Below are positions 1-11,802 of a stretch of DNA of 38,429 nucleotides, piece after piece. The DNA comes from Bacteroidaceae bacterium (GTDB lineage: Bacteria > Bacteroidota > Bacteroidia > Bacteroidales > Bacteroidaceae). The stretch covers positions 9,564-47,992 of the forward strand of contig JABUUA010000018.1 in NCBI GenBank assembly GCA_021443405.1, in the 5' to 3' direction. Within the stretch, counting starts at the first letter, position 1, and every line of letters begins with the position of its first letter. Under the pieces are notes generated by a model. The model was not told the DNA's origin. It made no database searches and was given only the letters and a program-made list of their open reading frames with translations. A program made the position numbers and the translations under genes.

Positions 1-2589
1 CACTTCCTGGAGCACATGTGCTTCAACGGCACGAAGAACTTCCCCGGTAACGGGGTGATTACATACCTCGAGTCCATCGGTGTGAAGTTCGGCGCCCAGC
101 TCAACGCCTACACCAGCGTGGATGAGACGGTGTACAATATCAATAATGTGCCGACGGGCCGCGAGACGACCATCGACAGCGTGCTGCTGATTCTGCACGA
201 CTGGAGCCACGACCTGACGCTGGCCACCGAGGAAATCGACAAGGAGCGCGGCGTCATCCACGAGGAGTGGCGCACGCGTAGCAGTGCCACTATGCGCATC
301 TTTGAACGTCAACTCCCGAAGCTCATGAGCAACAGCCGCCCCGGTAACCGCCTGCCTATCGGCACGATGGAGGTGATAGACAACTTCAAGCCCGAGGTGT
401 TGCGCGCTTATTATGAGCGTTGGTATCGCCCCGACCAGCAGGCCATCATCGTGGTGGGTGACCTGGATATCGACCATGTGGAGAAGGCCATCAAGGAGAT
501 GTTTGGTCCCATTCCTATGCCCGTCAACCCCGCCGAGCGCGTTTATTACGGCGTGGAGGACAATAAGGAACCCATCGTGGTGTGCGACCATGACAAGGAA
601 CAGACCTTGCCCATCGTGCTCGTGATGAGCAAGCATCCCGACCTGACTCCCCGCGAGTACCACAACACTATGCCTTATCTGACCACAAAGTTGCTGATGG
701 GTGCCGCCACAAGTATGCTGAACCAGCGCTTGAACGAGCTGTCGCTCGACCCCTCATGTCCTTATCTCCAGGCCTCGGTTGACGACGGAAACTTCTTGCT
801 TTCAGGCGAGACCCAGTGCGTCGAGATTACTATCATCCCGAAGGAAGATAAGGTGAACGAGGCCGTGACGATCGTAATGCAGGAGGTGTATCGTGCCGTC
901 AACCATGGTTTCACCGCCACGGAATATGGTCGCTGGCGCAATGAGTTCCTGAGTCAGGTACAGGCATTGTACGACAACAAGGACAAGCGCGAGCATCCCT
1001 CGTTCATACAGGAATGTGTCAAGCACTTCATTCAGAATGAGCCCATGCCCGGCTTGGAGATGGAATATCAGCTCTACAACGCAATGCTGCCGCAAGTTCC
1101 CGTGGAGGCCGTTAACCAGGTGTTTGCCCAATTGATGAGCAAAGACGACACCAACTTGGTAGTGCTGAGCATGAACCCGGAGAAGGAAGGCTTCGTGCAG
1201 CCCAACGAGGCGAAAATGCTCGAAGCCATCCATGCCGCCCAGCAGGCCAACTTGCCCGCTTACGAGGACAACGTGAAGAACGAGCCTCTGATTGCCAAGT
1301 TGCCTAAGCTCGGCAAGATAAAGAAGCAGCAGGTAGGTCCTTTCGGCAGCACCATCCTGATGCTGGGCAATGGCGTTCGCGTCATCATGAAGCCCACCGA
1401 TTACAAGGACAACGAAATCGTGATGCAGGCTTATAGCAACGGCGGAACCGCCCGCTATTCGGAAGAGGACAAGTACACCCTTTCCATGCTGTCTCAGTTG
1501 GTGGGTGCCAGTGGTCTGGGCGAGTTCACCGACACGGAGTTACAAAAGGCTCTGGCCGGCGTGCAAGCCAGTGTGAATCCCAGCATCGGCCGTCGCACAG
1601 AAAAGCTGACCGGAACGGCCGTTCCCAAGGATCTGCGCACTTTGTTCGAGTTGATTTATCTCCACTTCCAGCCTCTCAAGCGCGACGACAAGGCAGTCGC
1701 TTCCGTCATGCAGCAGATGGCCGAGAGTCTTCGCAACCGCGAGGCGAACCCCTTGCAGGCATTCAGCGACACCATCAGCACTACGATGTATGGCCACAAC
1801 AGCCAGTTCGTGCTGATGAAGGAGCCCGATTTGGAGAAGGTGTCGTATGACCGTGCCTTGGAAATCTATCAGGACCGCTTTGCAGACGCCAGCGATTTCA
1901 CCTTCGTGTTCGTTGGAAGTTTCGACCCCGACAGCATTCGCTACTTCTCACAGCAGTATCTTGCCAACCTGCCGAAAGTACGTCGTAACGACTCTCCCGT
2001 AGATGACAACTACAACATCCGCACGGGCAAGCACGAGAAAGTCTTTGCCAAGAAGATGACACAACCGCAGTGCCGGATGCTGATGCTCCTGACGTCGCCC
2101 GTGAAGAATACGTTGAAGAACGAGATTGCCACCGATATGGTGGGTCAGATTCTGAGCATGCGTCTCTTGGAGACCATCCGTGAGGAGATGGGCGCGGCCT
2201 ATAGTGTGGGCGCTCTCGGCGTTTTCGTGCCGACGTCTTCCGGCGACTTCTCGGCTGCGCTGCAGATACAAGCTCCCGTGAAGCCCGAGTTGGTGGACAC
2301 CTGCCGTCAGGTCATCGACCAGGAGTTGAAGGCGCTTGCCACCAATGGCGCCGAGGAGAAGTACATCCAGAAAGTGAAGGAATACCTGCTGAAGTCGTTT
2401 AAGGAGAACGACCGCGACAATAGTGCATGGCTCGAATGGCTGATGTCGATGGACTATTACAACGCCGACAAGTACACAGGCTACGAGGCGATTGTCCAGA
2501 ATCTCAAGAGCGAGGACATCCGCAAGGCCGCTGCGCAACTGTTAGAGGCTGGTAACGCCATCACCGTCGTCATCACGCCCGAGCAGTAA
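1..2589 (+). CDS. M16 family zinc metallopeptidase (insulinase/pitrilysin-like), 5' truncated by window edge
   Basis: Frame is open from base 1 (HFLEHMCFNGTKNFPGN), giving the HxxEH M16 zinc motif; C-terminal M16 repeat (LLETIREEMGAAYSVG). Confidence 0.95.
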   Translation, partial: HFLEHMCFNGTKNFPGNGVITYLESIGVKFGAQLNAYTSVDETVYNINNVPTGRETTIDSVLLILHDWSHDLTLATEEIDKERGVIHEEWRTRSSATMRIFERQLPKLMSNSRPGNRLPIGTMEVIDNFKPEVLRAYYERWYRPDQQAIIVVGDLDIDHVEKAIKEMFGPIPMPVNPAERVYYGVEDNKEPIVVCDHDKEQTLPIVLVMSKHPDLTPREYHNTMPYLTTKLLMGAATSMLNQRLNELSLDPSCPYLQASVDDGNFLLSGETQCVEITIIPKEDKVNEAVTIVMQEVYRAVNHGFTATEYGRWRNEFLSQVQALYDNKDKREHPSFIQECVKHFIQNEPMPGLEMEYQLYNAMLPQVPVEAVNQVFAQLMSKDDTNLVVLSMNPEKEGFVQPNEAKMLEAIHAAQQANLPAYEDNVKNEPLIAKLPKLGKIKKQQVGPFGSTILMLGNGVRVIMKPTDYKDNEIVMQAYSNGGTARYSEEDKYTLSMLSQLVGASGLGEFTDTELQKALAGVQASVNPSIGRRTEKLTGTAVPKDLRTLFELIYLHFQPLKRDDKAVASVMQQMAESLRNREANPLQAFSDTISTTMYGHNSQFVLMKEPDLEKVSYDRALEIYQDRFADASDFTFVFVGSFDPDSIRYFSQQYLANLPKVRRNDSPVDDNYNIRTGKHEKVFAKKMTQPQCRMLMLLTSPVKNTLKNEIATDMVGQILSMRLLETIREEMGAAYSVGALGVFVPTSSGDFSAALQIQAPVKPELVDTCRQVIDQELKALATNGAEEKYIQKVKEYLLKSFKENDRDNSAWLEWLMSMDYYNADKYTGYEAIVQNLKSEDIRKAAAQLLEAGNAITVVITPEQ

Positions 2590-2642
2590 CGTCTAAGCAA
2601 GCGGCGGGAGACCTCGGCTGTCTCTGCTGCGTTTCATATAAT

Positions 2643-2679
2643 GAGTACTCGAGTACCTCCAGTGGGTACTTGAGTACTC
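2643..2679. repeat. Pair of near-palindromic 12-mers GTACTCGAGTAC / GTACTTGAGTAC forming a ~14-bp inverted repeat; possible bidirectional terminator
   Basis: GAGTACTCGAGTAC ... GTACTTGAGTACTC between convergent genes. Confidence 0.6.
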
Positions 2680-2751
2680 TGCGTATGATCTGGCCGATTT
2701 TTCTTCCTGTGTGTCGCTCGCTGTTCGTTGGGACAATACGATGGGCTTCGC

Positions 2752-6850
<4,099 letters not shown>

Positions 6851-6866
6851 GGTGTAGATTTCAATG

Positions 6867-6874
6867 CAAAATTA
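6867..6874 (-). promoter_or_regulatory. -7 box (TAATTTTG on minus strand) for the GH66-GH97 operon
   Basis: CAAAATTA on + strand 17 nt upstream of the GH66 ORF. Confidence 0.5.
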
Positions 6875-6967
6875 TGATGTCGACGGCATTTTTCCAAGCA
6901 GATGTAGTGCTTTAGTAGTGCGGAACGAAGGAAAACACGCTGGGAACCAGTCGTCAGCGACCGTACT

Positions 6968-7984
6968 CTATGGCTGGTTTAGTAGTGTTCTCGCTCGCTC
7001 TATCATGGAGTCTCTGCCCTGCAGCGCCACGGCGGAGTCGAGCAGACAGCGTTCGTCGGGCTCGATGCCGAACTCTATTTGTTGCATCTTTGCGTCGAAG
7101 GAAGGCGAAGCACTGAAGCGAACCGCCCAGCCGTTGGGCAGTTCGGCGCTGAAGGGCATGCCGCTGCCACCGCCCGTCTGGTCGCCCAAGATGGTTACGT
7201 CGGGCAGTTCTTTCATGTCGCGCACGAAGATGTTGCAGGCGCTGTAGCACTCTCTGTTGGTAAGCACCACCACGGGTTTCTGCCAGCGGTAGCCGGTGCT
7301 CGGGTCGAGATATTCAGCCATGGGGGTGGCGAAGTCGTTATGCCCAGGCCCTGTCTTGTAGGTGACATAGCCCACATGACGGCGCTCGTTGGTGAAATGC
7401 GAGGCCAGTTGCTCGGCGTTGGTGAGCAGTCCGCCGCTGTTGCCGCGCACATCCACGATGAGTCCGTTGCACGACCGCATAAGGTAGAGCGCGTCGCTGA
7501 TGTTGCCTTCCCCGATGGGACTGGCGAAACTCTCGTACACGAGGTAGCCGACATTGTCGTCCAGAATCCGGTATTTCAGACCGGCCGCTATCTTGTAGTC
7601 GCTTCCCAAATACTGTTGGCGCAGTCCCTCGTCGAGGCAGCGCGGGTAGTCCTCATACCAATGCCAGTAGCGCGCCACGTCGTAACTGGTGTAAAGGTTC
7701 ACATGTCCGTCCTTGAGTTCGCTCAGCATGGCGGCCATCACCTCCATCAGTTGTTGCTGCGTCATTTTTGGATTCAGCTTCTTGAAGTAGCGACTGCGCA
7801 CTTCGTCCCAGTTGACGTGCTTGTAATCAAGGAAACAGTAGTGCTCGTCGATAATCTGCCACAAGGCCTTCAGGTTGCCTTCGGGTGTGTCGGTGGCTTC
7901 GGGCATATCGAAACAACTCCCCAGACAAAGGGAAATCACCAGCCCTACGGCCAGTTGCCAAATGCGATTCAGGAGTCGTTTCAT
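6968..7984 (-). CDS. S41 family peptidase, predicted lipoprotein
   Basis: Lipobox LVISLCLGSCF; S41-type core LIVDVRGNSGG, TNRECYSACNIF, GDQTGGGSG. Confidence 0.85.
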   Translation of the reverse strand: MKRLLNRIWQLAVGLVISLCLGSCFDMPEATDTPEGNLKALWQIIDEHYCFLDYKHVNWDEVRSRYFKKLNPKMTQQQLMEVMAAMLSELKDGHVNLYTSYDVARYWHWYEDYPRCLDEGLRQQYLGSDYKIAAGLKYRILDDNVGYLVYESFASPIGEGNISDALYLMRSCNGLIVDVRGNSGGLLTNAEQLASHFTNERRHVGYVTYKTGPGHNDFATPMAEYLDPSTGYRWQKPVVVLTNRECYSACNIFVRDMKELPDVTILGDQTGGGSGMPFSAELPNGWAVRFSASPSFDAKMQQIEFGIEPDERCLLDSAVALQGRDSMIERARTLLNQP

Positions 7985-8724
7985 AGCGAGAGACCTATTA
8001 AAAAGGAGTGGGAGAACTGGCGCTGCGTGATGCTGTGGAGGCGCTGTTGCTGCAGGTCACACAGATAACCGACCACCAACTGGCGGTTGCCAACGGGGAA
8101 ACCTGCCGTGAGGCGCTGGCGCAGGGAACGGTCGTTGCCCCAGTGCGTGGGCGCGATGTTGTGGTCGTAGCGGCCTTGTTCAAACAGATTGTAGTAACTT
8201 TGTCCGTACTGCGGCGCGAAGCGAGCCCCGACGATGGGGAGTTGCAGGTCGTAGTCGACGGGCAGACGCTGCCGTTTTACGGGGATGACGACCTGCACAC
8301 GGGCGTGCAGTCCGAAGGCGACGCCCGTACGAGCGTTGGCCGGATTGTTGCCGTTGCGGAGGTTGTAAGTGCCTCCCAAGTGGGCTTCGGCCTGCGGACC
8401 GACGGCCATCGTCCAATGGTCCTTCTTCCACTGGCGGTCCCATCCGAAGGCGAAATGCAGGTCGCCGCTGTGTTCCGTGAGGAAGTGGTGGCGGTAGAGC
8501 GGTGCGTATTGCAAGAGGGTCTGTGTTCGGAAAACAAAATTTGTGTTGCGCTCGAGGCTTCGTTGACTGAGTGCCATCACGCTGAGCGCCGCGCCGCGAT
8601 ACTCCAACGGCGAGAGATACGTGTCGGCTTGCCGCGTTCCCCCCACGCCTAAGAACAGAGCGTTCTGTGCGCCGGTCGTAAGACTGGCCCAGCAGAGAGC
8701 GAGGAAAAAGAGTATTCTCGTCAT
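7981..8724 (-). CDS. DUF3316-like outer-membrane-type hypothetical protein
   Basis: Signal peptide MTRILFFLALCWASLTTGAQ; GVGGTRQADTYLSPLEYRG; 4-nt overlap with the downstream S41 gene. Confidence 0.6.
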   Translation of the reverse strand: MTRILFFLALCWASLTTGAQNALFLGVGGTRQADTYLSPLEYRGAALSVMALSQRSLERNTNFVFRTQTLLQYAPLYRHHFLTEHSGDLHFAFGWDRQWKKDHWTMAVGPQAEAHLGGTYNLRNGNNPANARTGVAFGLHARVQVVIPVKRQRLPVDYDLQLPIVGARFAPQYGQSYYNLFEQGRYDHNIAPTHWGNDRSLRQRLTAGFPVGNRQLVVGYLCDLQQQRLHSITQRQFSHSFLIGLSL

Positions 8725-8809
8725 GGCGTTGCGTTGGTGGTTGCTGTATGTCTGTGGTCCGTCACCGCGGTGGCAGGATTGTTTTATCCGATGAAATCAC
8801 ACGTTTTTG

Positions 8810-11485
8810 TTAGTCGAAGAACCGCAACTGTCCCGTCATCTCGTCGATGATTTGATCGCTCGTCTTGCCAGCGTCCGGGTCGAGGTCCTCGGGCTCGCTG
8901 GGCGCAGGCTCGGGGTCTGGCTCCGGTTCGGGTTGGCGCGTGGGCTCCAGTTCGGTGATGCTCGCCACCGTGCAGGTGGTGATGCGCTTGCCCTTGGCCT
9001 TGAAGCCCTTGACGCCGATGAACTCTTCTGCTTCGATGATGAGTGGTTCACGGAACTCGTCGTTGCCGCCCATCTTCACTTCCAAGCGCGGATAGGGCGT
9101 GTCGGTGAGCAGAATGGGCTGCGACGCGGGGTTGTCGCCCAGGTATTGCTGGTGGCGCTGACTGGCCTCAGCGAACGTGAAACGCTTGATGTAGGCGTAG
9201 TTTTGCTGGTCGGCGTCGAACAGACAGGCCGTCCACACCTTGTGCTCGTCGAACTTTTCGATGCGAAGGATATTGTCCTCGTAGTGATTGTTGGCGTCGA
9301 ACGAGCTCACGTAGAACTCACCGTTCGTCAGAATCACCAGTATCTGGTCGTTGCTTTGAAACTCTCCCAAGAACTCGCCGTGCTCGTCGTAGTTGACGCG
9401 TCTCACGTCGTGGTCGAACCAGACTCTGCGTCCGCCCAGCGTGCTCACACCGTGACTCTTGAGACGGATGTGGGCGACTTCGAGTTTTGTCAGGAATCGA
9501 CCCACTGATTGACGGGCTGTGATGCCGACTTCGGAGAAGTCTTTCTCGAAGAACACGAGCTTGAGTTTGGGCTTAGGCTTGAGTGTCACCTTGACGATTT
9601 CTGCCTCACCGTTCGGATTAGGCGTGAAGTAGGTCACACGACTGCCGGGATTTCCCTGTGTTATGTCGTATTCGCGGTCGCGGGTCACGCTGGTCACGTT
9701 GAAGCGTTTGATGTGGCTGACGCCTGTCTTGCCGTCGCAATACACTACATTGTACACGGTGCGAGCGTCGGATTTCTTGAAGATGTCGATATGGATAATC
9801 TCAGCCTTCTTCTTTTCCGCCTTGGAACGCTCGGTCTCGCCCACAAACAACTTGTCGGCTATGCGCACGACCTTGTAGGTACCGTCGCGGTAGAACAGGA
9901 TGACATCGTCGATGTCCGAACAGTTGCACACGTACTCGTCCTTCTTCAGACTCGTGCCGATGAAGCCCTCTGCACGGTTGATGTAGAGCTTTTGATTAGC
10001 TTCCACCACGGTGGCAGCAGAGATGTTATCGAAGTTCTTTATCTCGGTGAGACGGGGGTGTTCGGCGCCGTATTTCTCCTTGATGTAGCGGAACCAGTCG
10101 CACGTCACCTCCACGATGTTGGCCAGTTCGCGGTCCAGTTGCTCTATTTCTTCCTTGATGCGCAGGATGTTTTCCTCGGCCTTGTCCTTGTTGAAGCGCA
10201 AGATGCGTTGCATTTTTATCTCCAGAAGCTTGAGAATATCTTCCTTGGTGACCTCGCGCACCATCTGTGGATAGTAGGGGGTCAGGCGGTCGTCGATGTG
10301 CTCACACGCTTCATCGTTCGACTTGGCTTGCTCGAATTTCTTATCTTTATAAATGCGTTCCTCGATGAAAATCTGTTCCAGCGTAGCGAAGTGAAGGGCC
10401 TCCATGAGCTCGCCTTTGCGGATGAGTCGCTCCTGTCGCAAGAGTTCCAGCGTGTTGTCGGTATTGCTGCGGAGCACATCGCTCACGGTGAGGAAGCAGG
10501 GCTTGCGGTCTTTGATGACGCAACAGTTCGGGGAGATGCTCACCTCGCAATCAGTGCAAGCGTAGAGCGCGTCCAGCGTCTTGTCGCTGCTGGCGCCCGG
10601 TGTCAGGTGGATGAGTATCTCGGCCTTGTCGGCGGTCAGGTCTTCCACCTTGCGCACTTTTATCTTGCCTTTCTCGGCGGCTTTCAGGATGGAGTCGATG
10701 AACGTGGAGGGCTTCGACGCCGTGCCGGTGGTCTTTCCGTAGGGAATCTCCGTGATGGCAAGGGTCTTGGAGTCGCGCTTCTCAATCTTGGCCCGCACGC
10801 GCACCGAGCCGCCTCGCTGGCCGTCGTTGTACTTGCTTACGTCTATGCTGCCGCCCGTAGGGAAGTCGGGATAGAGATGAAACTCCTTGCCGTGGAGATA
10901 ATCGATGGCTGCGTCGCACAATTCATTCAGGTTGTGAGGCAGAATCTTGCTGTTGAGGCCCACCGCGATACCGTCGGCACCTTGGGCGAGCAGCAGAGGG
11001 AACTTCACGGGCAGCGAGACAGGTTCTTCGTTACGTCCGTCGTAAGAGAGCTTCCATTCCGTTGTTTTGGGGTTGAACACCGTGTCGAGGGCGAACTTCG
11101 ACAGGCGTGCCTCGATGTAACGACCGGCGGCCGCGTCGTCGCCCGTAATGATGTTTCCCCAGTTTCCCTGGCAGTCCACGAGCAGATTCTTTTGTCCCAA
11201 CTGGACGAGAGCGTCCTTGATGCTCGCATCGCCGTGGGGATGGAACTGCATGGTGTGGCCCACGATGTTGGCGACTTTATTGTAACGACCGTCGTCCATG
11301 CGCTTCATCGAGTGCATGATACGCCGCTGAACGGGCTTGAATCCGTCGTTGATGTGGGGGACGGCACGTTCCAAGATAACGTACGAAGCGTAGTCGAGGA
11401 ACCATCTTTGGTACATCTGATTGAGATGATGGGTAATGCCGTCTGGTTGTTGTTGCTCGTCTTGTGGTGTGATATTGTCCGTCAT
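8810..11485 (-). CDS. parC: DNA gyrase/topoisomerase IV subunit A family protein (ParC-like)
   Basis: YASYVILERAVPHINDGFKPVQRRIMHSM contains the catalytic-Tyr-domain lead-in of type IIA subunit A. Start placed at MTDNITPQ because the -7 box (CAAATATA, 11504-11511) overlaps the upstream Met at 11506. Confidence 0.9.
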   Translation of the reverse strand: MTDNITPQDEQQQPDGITHHLNQMYQRWFLDYASYVILERAVPHINDGFKPVQRRIMHSMKRMDDGRYNKVANIVGHTMQFHPHGDASIKDALVQLGQKNLLVDCQGNWGNIITGDDAAAGRYIEARLSKFALDTVFNPKTTEWKLSYDGRNEEPVSLPVKFPLLLAQGADGIAVGLNSKILPHNLNELCDAAIDYLHGKEFHLYPDFPTGGSIDVSKYNDGQRGGSVRVRAKIEKRDSKTLAITEIPYGKTTGTASKPSTFIDSILKAAEKGKIKVRKVEDLTADKAEILIHLTPGASSDKTLDALYACTDCEVSISPNCCVIKDRKPCFLTVSDVLRSNTDNTLELLRQERLIRKGELMEALHFATLEQIFIEERIYKDKKFEQAKSNDEACEHIDDRLTPYYPQMVREVTKEDILKLLEIKMQRILRFNKDKAEENILRIKEEIEQLDRELANIVEVTCDWFRYIKEKYGAEHPRLTEIKNFDNISAATVVEANQKLYINRAEGFIGTSLKKDEYVCNCSDIDDVILFYRDGTYKVVRIADKLFVGETERSKAEKKKAEIIHIDIFKKSDARTVYNVVYCDGKTGVSHIKRFNVTSVTRDREYDITQGNPGSRVTYFTPNPNGEAEIVKVTLKPKPKLKLVFFEKDFSEVGITARQSVGRFLTKLEVAHIRLKSHGVSTLGGRRVWFDHDVRRVNYDEHGEFLGEFQSNDQILVILTNGEFYVSSFDANNHYEDNILRIEKFDEHKVWTACLFDADQQNYAYIKRFTFAEASQRHQQYLGDNPASQPILLTDTPYPRLEVKMGGNDEFREPLIIEAEEFIGVKGFKAKGKRITTCTVASITELEPTRQPEPEPDPEPAPSEPEDLDPDAGKTSDQIIDEMTGQLRFFD

Positions 11486-11503
11486 AAGGTGGTTTTTGCA
11501 CCA

Positions 11504-11511
11504 CAAATATA
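11504..11511 (-). promoter_or_regulatory. -7 box (TATATTTG on minus strand) of parC-like gene
   Basis: CAAATATA on + strand just upstream of the proposed start. Confidence 0.5.
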
Positions 11512-11706
11512 CATATTTTATTTTTTATGTGCAACACGTGTGCACACAAACTTGCCGCGGTCGCCTGCATGACGACCTCTTTTCGCTGGGGCGTAGCCTT
11601 CCAATTTTCTCGGTGAATAGGGCTTTTTTGTTGGTTCTCGAAACTTTGAAATCGTGGTGAGGAAGTTCCTATACCGCTTTTTTACCATAGTTTTTTCCAC
11701 ATTTTC

Positions 11707-11737
11707 TTTGTGTGATAACTAAAAAATCGTACCTTTG
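11707..11737 (+). promoter_or_regulatory. Bacteroidetes promoter TTTG-N19-TACCTTTG for hybrid TCS gene
   Basis: TTTG 11707-11710 and TACCTTTG 11730-11737. Confidence 0.75.
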
Positions 11738-11802
11738 TAGTTAGACATAACAGAAATAGGATAAAGGTGCCTCTTATAAAAACTATAAGAATTAATAAGC
11801 TA

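Noticed and set aside
9509-11572. 687-aa plus-strand ORF
   Set aside because: Antisense to the ParC-like gene; no recognisable domain.
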